From: Merluccius polli
Lineage: Eukaryota; Chordata; Actinopteri; Gadiformes; Merlucciidae
Direction of reading: 5' to 3'
Assembly: GCA_030340625.1 (NCBI GenBank)
Contig: JAOPHQ010002281.1
Span: forward strand, 124,001-188,000
Length of the DNA stretch: 64,000 nucleotides
The position numbers and the translations under genes are program-made. The notes under the pieces were generated by a model. It was not told where the DNA came from and ran no database searches. It worked only from the letters and a program-made list of their open reading frames with translations. This document shows, piece after piece, positions 54,360-64,000 of the stretch (position 1 is its first letter; the number at the start of each line of letters is the position of its first letter).

Positions 54360-57300
54360 AGTTCAGTTCAGTTCAGTTTTATTCATATCCCGAGGGAAAT
54401 TAGATTTGCAGCAAGCATTACAGACACAGGACAAAAAAACAGCATCCAAGACATCAACATGTCACCAGGCACACCATAGTGCATTAATACATTAAAAACA
54501 GTACGAGTAATAGAAACATACTACTAATAAATGACTGTTGATAATAATAATAATAATAACAACAATACATAATACTCTGCACAGGTAAGAATGCAAGCAG
54601 TTTACAAAATGCATTAAAGTGCATAGTGCTGCAAGAATTGGAAATAAGAATAAAAATAAAATAAAATAAAATAAGATAAAATAAAATAAACAACACTTAA
54701 TACCCAAGTGCATTTAAGTGCAGAGGCCTGAGAGAATAACCAAGCCTAGCCCAAGAAATTAAGCCTGTCTGTGGCAGCAGGGACAAAGGAGACCCTGGCA
54801 CGCCGCGTTCTGGTCTTAGGCATCCGAAAACGGCGTCCAGATGGAAGGAGGTCAAACTCCTTATAAAGTGGGTGGTCAGGACAGTCAATAATAAGTTTGG
54901 CTTTGGTCCATATTCGCTTGAGATATATGTCCTGAAGCTGGGCTTGCTGCACCCCGATCACCTTGCTTGCCACTTTGGTAAGCCTTGCTAGCCTGTTTTT
55001 GTTGGACAGGGTGAGAAATCCAAACCAGGCCACACAGCAATAAGTAAGAACAGACTCGATAAAACATTGATAGAATAAGGTCATTAAGATATTGCAGACT
55101 TTGAATGAATTCAATTTTCTTAAAAAGAACAGGCGCTGCTGAACCTTTTTACATACTACATCTGTATTTGCTTCAAAACTCAGCTTATTGTCAATGAGAG
55201 TCCCTAAATATTTATATTCTGATACAATCTCAACCTCCTTGTCCTGAATGATTGTCCGAGGAGTGATAGGTTGAGATTTTCGGAAATCAATAAGCATGTC
55301 TTTTGTTTTTAGCACATTGATTGACAAGAAGAAATCATTGCACCATGTTATAAAATCATCTACCACAGTACCATGCTCAGTTTCACTGTCCTTTAAAAGA
55401 CTTATTATGACAGAGTCATCAGCGAACTTCAGAATATGCCTGTTCTCATATGTACTCCTACAGGAGTTTGTGTACAGAATAAAAAGCAGTGAGGACAGGA
55501 CACAGCCCTGTGGGGAACCCGTTGAAGACAATAACTTAGATGATAACACACCATTGACTCTCACACATTGTGATCGATCTAACAAAAAGTCCAGTAACCA
55601 GCCAACAAGATTTGGGTTCAAATTAAAATGCAAAGTAAGTTTCTCTGCAAGAAGATAGGGCTGGATGGTATTGAATGCCGACGAAAAGTCGACAAACAAA
55701 AGCCTTGCATGTGTCTTAGGGGCCTCCAGATGTTTAACTAAGACATTTATTAAAAACAGAGTTGCATCTTCCACGCCCCTACCTGCCTGATAGGCAAACT
55801 GCAGAGGATCTAGGAGGCCCTTGACCTGCTTCAATACTTCCTTCTTAACTAGCTTTTCAAGGACCTTCATCACCAAAGAGGTGAGGGCTATTGGTCGGAA
55901 GTCATTTAAGACTTTGGGGCTTTTTGTTTTAGCCACGGGGACAATAGTTGCATGTTTCCACACCTTAGGAACGGTCTGCAGCTGGAGAGACTGAGTGAAA
56001 ATGACTTTTAAAATTCCACTAAGTTGCGAGGCACAGGACTTGAGCACTCTGCCACTAATATTGTCTGGCCCCGGGCTCTTATTTACTTTAGTCTGTTTAA
56101 GAAGGTTGGTGACATAGGACAGGTCAATGTCAGGGGCAGAAGTGTCTCTGACAAGCTCTCTCATGTTACTTATTTTATCATTAAAAACATCTACATTAAA
56201 TCTCAAATAAAATTTATTTAGCTCGTCTGCAAGCTGCATATTGGAAGTAAAGCCATTCAAAGAGACAGAATTATTATTACATTTCTGTAGGCCTGTCATC
56301 AGTTTCATGCCATTCCACACAGACTTGAGATCAGAGTCATACAGTTTGGATTCAATTTTTTCTTTATAGGCACTTTTCGCCTTTATGATCTCGGCTCTAA
56401 CAACTTTTCTAATTTGTGCATATGCAGCCTTGTCACCACTCTTGAAGACAGTCTTTTTTTCTCTAAGAAGGCTTTTGAGTTCCTTCGTTATCCATGGTTT
56501 GCTGTTCGGATAGAAAAAAACCTTTTTATGTGGGATCACACTGACAGTGCAAAAGGATATGTAGCTGCACACTACATCTGCCAGTTCATCAATACTGTTG
56601 GATGATTCCTCAAACACAGACCAAATGGTGCAGTCAAAACACCCCTGTAGTGCCAAAGTGCTCTCCTCATTCCACACCTGTACATCATGTGTCTGCACTC
56701 TGTCCCTGCGCAGCACAGACTTGTACGTGGGAAGCAGGTGCACTACGTTGTGGTCTGAGGAACCGAGAGGTGGGCCAGCAACAGAGGTGTAGGCCCCTTT
56801 AATAGAGCCGTAGCACAAGTCCAACGTATTGTTGCCACGAGTAGGACAGGTGACGTGCTGCTTGAAGCCATTCAAAGTCTTTTTGCAGTTGACATGATTA
56901 AAATCTCCAAGGAAGAAACTTGGTGCATCAGGTGACAGAGATTGAAGTCGCTGTGACACCGAATGAATGACGTCAGCAGCAGCATTCGCGTTTGCGCTGG
57001 GATGGATGTACACTACCGTCAGGAATATTTGAGGGAATTCCCTCGGTAGATAGAAGGGCCTCACTGATACCGACAGCAGCTCGATGTCCGGTAAACAGAT
57101 TCGCTCACGAACCGTGACATTAGTACACCACCTGGGATTGATGTACAGACAGACGCCCCCGCCGCGGCTCTTTCCTGTCGTCCTCGGGTCACGGTCCAGC
57201 CGTATTGGAGCTCCGAATCCATCTATGATAAGAGTGGAGTCTGGATCTGCGTCAGTTAACCACGTCTCAGTGAGAGCCAATACACACACATCCCTGAACT

Positions 57301-57880
57301 CGTGCATAAAGGACACACACGCTTGCAGTTCATCAGTCTTGTTTTTTAACGACTGGACATTTGACAGGACTATAGATGGTAGAGGGAGACGATTAGCCCG
57401 GGTCAGCTTCCTTAGCCGCTGTCGAACTCCGCCTTTCTTTCCCCTCTTCCTCCTCCTCGCCTCGCTCCGAGTGTTCGCAGAAGTGCGCATAAAGTCATTG
57501 TTGCAGTTAAAGACATACTCGCCACTGGAAGGGGAAAAGTCCACGAGTAGATCCTCTGGGAAGCCATGCGATTGAAATCCGAGAAGGATGTCACGATTGT
57601 ATTGAATCCTACTTGAGTGAGGAGGATTCACAACCAGTCCCAGTGTGTGATTCAGCGTGGCCGTCAGGAAGAGTAGAAATACTATCTCCATCTTCGACTC
57701 CAGCGCTACAAAAGTCTCTTTAAAGTGCGCATAAGAGCATTAAAACAGGATGCCGCTAGTTTAAAAGTTAGTAAACACTGCTAAGTTAGTAAACAACTAA
57801 AAACACACACACTCGACGCACACGCCAAACGCCTGCTGCCGGTCGCCGCAAGAGCAGCGCCCCTATGTCCAGGGGTAGAT
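54360..57880 (-). mobile_element. L2/CR1-like LINE in intron 2 of the hAT gene
   Basis: Minus-strand element. Its 3' end is the tandem repeat ACTGA (three to four copies of GTTCA on the plus strand at 54361-54380), as in L2-like LINEs. The 3' UTR contains ATTTCCCTCGGGATATGAAT. The GC-richer 5' UTR extends to about 57880. No TSD is visible, usual for this group. It is antisense to the hAT gene. Confidence 0.8.
54746..57691 (-). CDS. LINE ORF2-type endonuclease/reverse transcriptase, intact
   Basis: A 981-codon uninterrupted frame. A hydrophobic N-terminus (MEIVFLLFLTATLNHTLGL) is followed by basic sequence. An apurinic-type endonuclease spans about residues 108-320: LSNVQSLKNKTDEL, LTETWLTD, FFLGDFNH near 262, GSSDHN near 313. 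The reverse transcriptase follows: NKSPGPDNISGRVL, FRPIALTSLVMKVLEKL, FVDFSSAFNTIQP, STGSPQGCVLSSLLF, LKFADDSVI near 748, YLGTLIDNKLSF. The C-terminal region ends at RLNFLG. All catalytic motifs are present, so this copy could still be able to make an active enzyme (inference). There is no separate ORF1. The start at 57691 is the first Met of the frame. Confidence 0.85.
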   Translation of the reverse strand: MEIVFLLFLTATLNHTLGLVVNPPHSSRIQYNRDILLGFQSHGFPEDLLVDFSPSSGEYVFNCNNDFMRTSANTRSEARRRKRGKKGGVRQRLRKLTRANRLPLPSIVLSNVQSLKNKTDELQACVSFMHEFRDVCVLALTETWLTDADPDSTLIIDGFGAPIRLDRDPRTTGKSRGGGVCLYINPRWCTNVTVRERICLPDIELLSVSVRPFYLPREFPQIFLTVVYIHPSANANAAADVIHSVSQRLQSLSPDAPSFFLGDFNHVNCKKTLNGFKQHVTCPTRGNNTLDLCYGSIKGAYTSVAGPPLGSSDHNVVHLLPTYKSVLRRDRVQTHDVQVWNEESTLALQGCFDCTIWSVFEESSNSIDELADVVCSYISFCTVSVIPHKKVFFYPNSKPWITKELKSLLREKKTVFKSGDKAAYAQIRKVVRAEIIKAKSAYKEKIESKLYDSDLKSVWNGMKLMTGLQKCNNNSVSLNGFTSNMQLADELNKFYLRFNVDVFNDKISNMRELVRDTSAPDIDLSYVTNLLKQTKVNKSPGPDNISGRVLKSCASQLSGILKVIFTQSLQLQTVPKVWKHATIVPVAKTKSPKVLNDFRPIALTSLVMKVLEKLVKKEVLKQVKGLLDPLQFAYQAGRGVEDATLFLINVLVKHLEAPKTHARLLFVDFSSAFNTIQPYLLAEKLTLHFNLNPNLVGWLLDFLLDRSQCVRVNGVLSSKLLSSTGSPQGCVLSSLLFILYTNSCRSTYENRHILKFADDSVIISLLKDSETEHGTVVDDFITWCNDFFLSINVLKTKDMLIDFRKSQPITPRTIIQDKEVEIVSEYKYLGTLIDNKLSFEANTDVVCKKVQQRLFFLRKLNSFKVCNILMTLFYQCFIESVLTYCCVAWFGFLTLSNKNRLARLTKVASKVIGVQQAQLQDIYLKRIWTKAKLIIDCPDHPLYKEFDLLPSGRRFRMPKTRTRRARVSFVPAATDRLNFLG

Positions 57881-58985
57881 AGATAAGATGACTGTTTTAT
57901 ATTCTAAAATATCATCTGCAATCAGACATTTTAATATTGTGTGTGGTGATAAGTTATGAAAAGTCTCTGTGTTCCACTTTCTTTCCATTAGGTACGGAAC
58001 GTGGGAGAGGACACCCTGCGTGGTCCATACCCTTCAGCTTGTTGTCAACATGATCCAGAAGGAGCCTGCAATCAAGAAACTGCTGGACAAACTCAGGCAC
58101 CTGGTGAGGCTGTTCCGCAAATCATCCGTTGCCATAGAGCGGTTACTGGGAAAGTGTGGACTTACCCTCACCAATGACTGTCCAACCAGATGGTCCAGTA
58201 CTTACTTGATGATGTCTCGTGCTCTTGAAGTGAAGGACCATGTTGCATCGGTAGCTGAGAGCATGACCTGGGATAGCCTGCAACCCAGTGAGTGGCAGAG
58301 GCTGGCTATCCTCAAGGACTTGCTCCTTCCATTTGCAGAACACACAAAGGTACTTGAAAGCGACACCAATTCCCTATCCCTTGTTGTGCCTGCGTTGTTG
58401 GACTTGAGAGGTCACCTGTCTGAGTTCTCCCGATCCCGGAGCTACAAGGATGCAGCTACACTGGCACAGAAGATGAGTGCAAATATGGAGCTACGCTTTG
58501 GCCTTTTCCTTGATGTCACAGATGACAGGTTCTCTCCTCTTGCGGCAGCTGCATGTTTTGTTGACCCCTGTGTATCAGCAGAAGTCCTTCTTGAAAATGA
58601 GGATGAGGAAATTCAGGATCTTCTGAAAAAAGCTGAAGACTACATCACTCGCAGTGTGACACCAAGAATCTGTGAGGAGGAAGAGACTGATGAAGAGGAA
58701 AACAGGCAGGCAGAGACCACAGAGACAGCCCCTTTGCCAAAGCAGCCTAGATTTAGATTTTTCAGTCCCAGTCGTCCAGCAAGGCCCAGGACCCCCAGGG
58801 CCTCCATCAGGCAGGAGATTCAGAAGTACAAAGACACGCTGTCCAAAGCTGCTGACGCTCAGGAATGGATGGAGTTTTGGTCTTCTCAGAGTGACACTGT
58901 GTTTGAGCGTCTGAAACCTTTGGCCTTGGACCTTCTGGCAATGCCAGCGTCACAAGCTTTTGCCGAACACGTCTTCAGTCAGTAC

Positions 58986-60392
58986 TAGGGCTGCACGATA
59001 TATCGCAAATCTATCGTCATCGCGAAATCAACGCTCGCGATGTACATACCGCAAAGATTTCTTAATTTGCGATTAAATTAAGCCTACATTTTTCGCGCAT
59101 TCACACACAATGACATTATATTTGACCAATCCGATGCTGTCATGCTGCCCGATAAGCCCGCCCCCCACCAGTTTAAGCACATGGTGTTTAAGTTGTTGAG
59201 GGAGCGTTGTCGTGTTTGTTTGACCAGGTGTATTTTAGTTTAACTAAATTGTTGCACATGTTTCCTTGTGCTAGCCTTTTTGGCCAATAATAAGTGTTAT
59301 TACTCAGGCCAACACAGTTAAAGTCTATATTGTTTCATACTATGACACATTTACGTTTGTGTTTATGAAAGTCCGCCTTTATTACGCAACTGCAGCGCAT
59401 TTGGAAATGTCAACAAACAGATGAGCGCAACGCTTATGTCATATGTATAAAATGTATTTTAATCACACAGTCGAACCTTTGCAACGTGTGAAACAGCCCA
59501 TTGGCTACCATGCAGAATAAGCTGTTTTAAATTGCACATTTCAAATCGCGCAGACGTCACCGAGTTCGAACCCGACCCGGCCCGTCGGGTACCGTCGGCC
59601 GCTGGATACCCGACCCAAGCCCGACGGGACCCGACCCCTCGGGTCCCGTCGGGCTTGGGTCGGGTATCCAGCGGCCGTGACGTGTGAAACGCGATGTTCC
59701 GATCGGTGATTCTGTGAGCGATCGCGAGGTCTATTCCAGCATGCCGCTTATCCCAACTAGCTTCACCTGACGTGACTTAGCCGCCTATTTATCCTGGCTT
59801 GGCAATCGTGCAACCGAATAATCCAGGATACCGCCGAGCAGAATAGTCCAAGGCAGCCGCGCTTACTCAATTATCCTGGATGTATGTATCCTAGTTTTGT
59901 GCAATACCCCCCAGGTGTATTTTAGTTTAACTACATTGTTGCACATGTTTCCTTGTGCTAGCCTTTTTGGCCAATAACTCACCATAATGGTGTATTTTTG
60001 TTTTTATTATTGTTATTTGATGTTGTTTTTCATGGCATCATGTATGCCTCAGAAGAACCCATTCTGCAACACCTTCTTAGCTCAACAAATTAGTGGTCAG
60101 AAAAAAATGTTTATTATTTAAATTTATTATGAATGCTTTATGCAGTTTTATTGTTTTTATTTATTTCATCTTAATTTTGTTGACCATATAAGAAAATGTT
60201 TCAAGTGGGCAATTTTCCCAATAAAAGTTATGTTGCATTGCATGCATACGATGCATTTCTTTTTTTAATAGTCTAGCAGCAAGTAGAATGAAGAAAAACA
60301 TTAAATATTGAAATATCGCAAGTTATATCGTCATCGCAGTACTCAACAATGTTATCGCATATCGCATATTTTCCCAATATCGTGCAGCCCTA
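58986..60392. mobile_element. Nonautonomous hAT element, TAGGGCTGCACGATAT ends, TSD GTCAGTAC
   Basis: Ends TAGGGCTGCACGATAT and ATATCGTGCAGCCCTA; exact 8-bp TSD GTCAGTAC at 58978-58985 and 60393-60400. Inserted six bases inside the end of the 58980-61887 element. Contains a duplicated internal block (TGTATTTTAGTTTAACTA ... at about 59227 and 59913) and a perfect 39-bp hairpin. Confidence 0.95.
59596..59677. repeat. Perfect 39-bp hairpin with CCCC loop
   Basis: 59596-59634 is the exact reverse complement of 59639-59677, with loop CCCC. The arms are rich in CCCGAC/GTCGGG and begin CGGCCGCTGGATACCC. Confidence 0.95.
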
Positions 60393-61451
60393 GTCAGTAC
60401 GTTTACATGACACTCAAGAAAGTCGACTTATTGGCTTAATCCAACTATGATTGGATTACTAAGATGCATGTATACACCTTAGTCGAGCTATAATCGGTTC
60501 GAGTCGACTTACTCATTATCGGGTTAAGACCCCTAGATTATGCGATTCATAGTCGACTAAGCGTGCATGTAACCAATCGAATTGGTTTATGCGTTGAATT
60601 GCGTTCTGCGCATGCTCGAGATCTCTTCCCGGGGCCGTGAGCCGGAAGTAGAAAGAGACGATAGTCGTGTTGTTGTTGTTGTCGCCGCCGTCGGATAAGG
60701 GATAACGAGAAACGGCGATTTATTTAAAAAGGTGGCGCAGAAGATGGAGGAAGCGAGTGAATGTAGTTACCCCCTGTAAGAATTGTGTCCCGGCCGCGGG
60801 AGCGTGCATGCATTCATTAAAGGTGGAAGCACACGGACGCTATGCTTCCATTTCACCCAAGGCTGAATTAAAAGTACATGTTTTTCTAAATGTGGGTCAT
60901 CAACGAGGTTGTAAAGTAGTAACTTCGGGCACATCTGTCAAAATAAATGTTTTCTCCCGACGTGTTTACGATCTTTATTCATTCATTCAGGGCTGTTCTG
61001 GTGGGAGAAATATGTTTTCAGTAGACAGCTGTACACTAACTTTGGGTCGGCAATTTATTAAAAAAGCTGGCACAGAAGATGGAGGACACGGTGCCGTGCC
61101 AATGTAGTTACCCTATAAGGAGTGTATCATCATCAACGTGCATTCAGTACACACTACGCTTCGATTTAACCCAAGGCTGAATTAAAAGTCCATGTTTTCT
61201 AAATGTTGCTCATCAACGAGGTTGTAAATTAACTACGATCTTTATTCATTCATTGCGCCGTGGCCGAACTGACGGCGGTATTCTCTGATATTATGACTCT
61301 TACAGACTGCGTCGGGTTCTCCGACTCTCTGGTACACAACAAGTAAAGACTCCTAGTCGGGTTTATCTCGCCCATGGGGAAAAGGAATTGGGGGAAATTA
61401 ACTTTGGCTTTGACTCTCTGAAGTCCAGATTGAAACGCGACATGGAGGAGA

Positions 61452-61662
61452 AAGCGATGTTTCAGCAGACAGCTGTCAGTTCACTTCGGGTCCATATAAT
61501 TTCTCCATTGACGCTCCATTGTTCCTCTCGGTTGTATGCGGACCGCTCCGCCGGCAGAGCAGCGGAGGAGTCGGCATACGACCGAGAGGAACAGTGGAGC
61601 GTCGGAGAAATGATATATACCCGAAGTGAACTGACAGCTGTCTGCTGAAACATCGCTTTCTC
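61452..61662. repeat. Imperfect foldback of about 210 bases
   Basis: Left arm with GATGTTTCAGCAGACAGCTG and GTTCCTCTCGG; right arm with CCGAGAGGAAC and CAGCTGTCTGCTGAAACATC. Arms are about 95-100 bases with few mismatches, and the centre is at about 61555. Long enough to form a stable stem in RNA or single-stranded DNA. Confidence 0.8.
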
Positions 61663-62706
61663 GAATGAGTTTGTTGTTGCTGGTGACGTAAAGGGGTCAA
61701 CCGGTGGCTCTATTACCACTAGTTGAAATGGGCACAGCGCCACCTATCGTTCCGGGGCGTTACACGCTTCGGCCAATGAATCGATTTACTCGCCGCCATG
61801 TATACGCGGACAATTGCAGTTTTCCAGTTGCGGAGCATAGACGAGCTATGGCTTTAATCGATATAATCTGTGCATGTAAACGTACTGAGTGTAACTGGTG
61901 ACCTCTCAACTGGCCGCCGCAACAGAGCAAGAACCACATTGGAAAGAAGTGCTTTTCTCAAGCTAAACAGTGGCAACTTGAGTTAGGTTCTTGAATTAAT
62001 TTCTTGTTCAGTTCATTTGCAAGTTAAAAAAATATGTTTTTCTTACAGTAGTTCTAGCAAGCTCTGCCTTGTTTCACCTTTTAATACTGTACCTGTATGA
62101 CATGTGAACTTGCTTGCTAGACAGCACTTTTGTTAAAGCGTTTTGGCTTATTTTGAAGTTCATGAGGCACTTTATTTTATTCGTTTTTTCATCTCAGATG
62201 TATTTTTTTTTTATGCAAGCATTGGTGTCTGAATCATTATGGTTCAAAAATAAATATGCAAATTCAATCAGAACATGTCTGGATGTATTCCTTAAAATTG
62301 TGTTTTTCATCAAAAAGATGAGAGAAAATGCTATGTGAAATAATTTTTGATTAGATGGAAATGTTCTATATTATCTGCTGACAAAAAAAGTAAAAGGGTA
62401 AAATAATTGTCCTGACTAAAACTAGACTAAAATGTTGACAGTTTTTGTTGACTAAAACTAGATGAATAAAATTGTTTTCTTGGACTAAGATAAAGACTAA
62501 AATGCTCGACTTATAGTCGACTAAAACTTGAATAAATAAAAACAGGATGAGGTTGACTAAATGTGATAAAAACTAACAAGGGCGATTGAAACTGGACTAA
62601 AACTGAGACTAAATTAAAAAATGGCTGATAAAATTAACACTACTGCAGTGTTCGTAATCTAACAGCGGCGCAGCACCGCTACTGAATGAATATAGGGGAA
62701 ACACTG

Positions 62707-63069
62707 AACTTATCTGGTTCACTGAGGAATGCAACTGTCTGGCAGTAATTCTAGTTTTAACTCTGGTTTTCAGAGAATCCGATCACAACAGTGTGAGACA
62801 ACAGAGCCAGATGTGGCCCACAGCACTGTGATAATTGTCTTACCACAGAGAAAACAGCCCTTAGGAATAGAAATTGGCTAGCCATACAGTTTTATGTCAA
62901 GAATCGCATCACAGCTCTGAAAAAGAAAGCTTAAATTTAAAGCTGTTCATTTAGAATGAAGCTCTCAAAAACTTGTTCAGTTGTTCGGTGATTACAAGCC
63001 AGACTTTTTTTTTTTCAGAATGGCTCAGTAAATTTGTCATTACATTGATATTAACATCAATCTGGAAAA
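62707..63069. other. Non-coding stretch
   Basis: No gene or transposon end recognised beyond the AACTT repeat at the left edge. Confidence 0.4.
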
Positions 63070-63560
63070 AAAATCAAAATCTTACCAGGTATATTTGTCT
63101 AATTTCTAGTAAAAATATCTTACTACACTTAATATAAGACACAATTGCCTAACAAGTACCATTTCAGCAAGATATAGGAACTTGTTTTAAGACAATACGT
63201 CTTATTTCAAGAAATCTTGACAAGCTGATTTTCACTAGTTCCATTAGCAGATTTTTTTTGCTTATGTCAAGCAAAAACGTCTTGTATTTGTTGTTTTAAA
63301 AAAATACAAGACGTTTTTTGCTGACATTTTTTTGCTTATGTCAAGCAAAACGTCTTGTATTTGTTTAAAAAAATATACAAGACGTTTTTGCTTGAAATAA
63401 GCAAAACAATTCTGTCAATGGAACTAGTGAAAATCAGCTTGTCAAGATTTCTTGAAATAAGATGTATTGTCTTAAAACAAGTCCCTATATCTTGCTGAAA
63501 TGGTACTTGTTAGGCAATTGTGTCTTATATCAAGTGTAGTAAGATAGTTTGACTAGAAAT
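63070..63560. mobile_element. Palindromic foldback element of about 490 bp
   Basis: The two halves are inverted copies. Left has ATATTTGTCTAATTTCTAGT, ACACAATTGCCTAACAAGTA and CAAGCTGATTTTCACTAGTT; right has the complements in reverse order. The centre near 63310 has tandem CAAGACGTTTTTGCT units. No coding frame. TSD not identified. Resembles palindromic MITEs described in fish. Confidence 0.75.
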
Positions 63561-63839
63561 GAGACAAATATATGTAACCCAGTTGAAAATAAGAGTTCTG
63601 GTTATTGGTGGGAATACATAATAACTACTATCTTGGTTACATAAGTTATTGTTTTCCATAATGTTTGGTTGCAGTTGTGTAATGTTGCATACTGTGGAAA
63701 TGTTATTTGAAATATTGTATAAGTGATTTAAATAATCATACATGATGTTTAAATCCTTTGTGCACTTACCTGTAATATAGCCATCCAGCCACCAGGGGGG
63801 GGGAAATGACATGTTTGTGGGTTGATGTGGGGATTAGTG

Positions 63840-64000
63840 GTGGATTTTCTCGTTCGTTTGCGCGAATCGGTTCGCGTCGTTCAGTTCGCCACAGAGAGTC
63901 GTTCGTTCGTTCGTTCGTTCGTGTTTCCGGTAGCGCTGAATCATTCACTGACTCGTTCAGTCGTTCACTTAGCTCCTCCCTCGTTCGCGAATCGCGAACG
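63840..64000. repeat. GTTCGTTC-rich repeat running out of the window
   Basis: Tandem GTTC/GTTCGTTCGTTC and TCGCGAACG motifs, with the last 17 bases forming a small inverted repeat (GTTCGCGAATCGCGAAC). Probably the end of another transposon continuing past 64000. Confidence 0.4.

Larger units (their letters stand above)
58980..61887. mobile_element. Element with CAGTACGTTTACATG ends, 3-bp TSD AGT
   Basis: Ends CAGTACGTTTACATG and CATGTAAACGTACTG, flanked by AGT (58977-58979, 61888-61890). It interrupts the last codons of the hAT transposase between VFS and VTGDL. Sub-terminal AGTCGACTTA repeats lie near both ends. No transposase was recognised. The 3-bp TSD fits PIF/Harbinger, but the superfamily is uncertain. 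Nested inside are 58986-60392 and a foldback at 61452-61662. Confidence 0.75.
50941..61986 (+). pseudogene. hAT transposase gene, three exons, inactivated
   Basis: Exon 1 50941-51132 (ATG at 50941; BED-finger-like region DVWTHFCYLD ... ECGHTVAGKNTTNLKRHIAV). Exon 2 53540-54213 (KIKNIVNKVY, SIGLDIWTKKGLTASFL with RNase H-like Asp, ITDNGSNMVAAF with the second Asp, then an acidic tract). Exon 3 57992-58979 plus 61891-61986 (CVVHTLQLVVN, CPTRWSSTYLM, LRGHLSEF, PLALDLLAMPASQAFAEHVF, then VTGDLSTGRRNRARTTLERS to a stop at 61984). Splice phases agree at both introns. Damage: an in-frame TAA at 54056-54058, and a 2.9-kb insertion in the last exon. The BED finger has C-x8-C spacing instead of the usual C-x2-C. 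It is the longest traceable gene in the window. Confidence 0.85.
50500..62642 (+). mobile_element. 12.1-kb hAT transposon with 8-bp TSD CTGCAGTG and five nested insertions
   Basis: Starts TAGTGTTAATTTCGTTAACG and ends AAAATTAACACTA. TSD CTGCAGTG at 50492-50499 and 62643-62650. Sub-terminal ACTAAAACTAGACTAAAA repeats are typical of this hAT group. It carries a three-exon transposase gene. Insertions are at 51138-51354, 52110-53457, about 54360-57880, and 58980-61887, which itself holds 58986-60392. The element without these would be about 4 kb, a normal length for an autonomous hAT. Confidence 0.9.
46621..62706. mobile_element. CAGTGTTTCCCC-ended element A, host of a deep nest
   Basis: Left end CAGTGTTTCCCCTAG, right end TATAGGGGAAACACTG. 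AACTT directly flanks both ends (46616-46620, 62707-62711), shorter than the usual 8-bp hAT TSD. Parts of its own sequence (46621-46735, 46829-47130, 50287-50499, 62643-62706) match element B in reverse. The remainder is inserted sequence: an AT microsatellite, an RTE-like LINE and a 12.1-kb hAT transposon. Confidence 0.6.

Noticed and set aside
61462..61743. Open frames on both strands with nearly the same peptide
   Set aside because: A consequence of the foldback, in which both strands read the same sequence; not two genes.

Overview
The window looks like a piece of a teleost fish chromosome. The signs are split genes with GT-AG introns, AT-rich background with many microsatellites, and dense families of repeats common in fish: hAT, PIF/Harbinger, Tc1, L2-like and RTE-like LINEs, and nonautonomous elements whose ends and target-site duplications (TSDs) can be read directly. 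No rRNA, tRNA gene, CRISPR or bacterial-type operon was seen.

The backbone is a direct segmental duplication. Unit 1 (about 0.3-17.7 kb) and unit 2 (about 32.8-43.0 kb) each carry, on the minus strand, a proline-rich repetitive element followed by the exons of a CMGC protein kinase that most resembles the CDKL (cyclin-dependent kinase-like) family. Both kinase copies are broken at different places. A third fragment of the same gene lies at 23.6-23.9 kb. Comparing the two units gives empty sites for several insertions: a 5.36-kb insertion with TATA duplications at 11.5-16.9 kb, a 590-bp element at 16.9-17.5 kb and a Harbinger element at 38.5-40.3 kb.

The 18.6-21.4 kb stretch is a nest of at least four DNA transposons with SANT-like and Harbinger transposase remnants. 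The 24.0-32.2 kb stretch is bounded by inverted arms of about 370 bp. Its minus strand encodes a Gypsy-type integrase split over several exons, then an Ulp1/C48-type cysteine protease and a PHD-like zinc finger. This is the architecture of Ginger1 DNA transposons and is the most unusual coding system here, although the copy is broken.

The right third (44.1-62.7 kb) is a very deep nest. A CAGTGTTTCCCC-ended element (46.6-62.7 kb) contains an RTE-like LINE and a 12.1-kb hAT transposon with an 8-bp TSD. The hAT gene has three recognisable exons. Its introns and last exon contain a small hAT derivative, a short LTR element with a lysine-tRNA primer site, an L2-like LINE with an intact 981-codon frame, and two more nested DNA elements. 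Long foldback structures are also present at 14.65-16.39, 59.6, 61.5 and 63.1-63.6 kb; the first is two THAP-domain reading frames in inverted orientation.

Almost everything here is mobile-element sequence. The only good candidates for host-gene sequence are the duplicated kinase exons and a few exon-like segments near them. All family names rest on motifs, termini and TSDs read by eye; no database search was possible.
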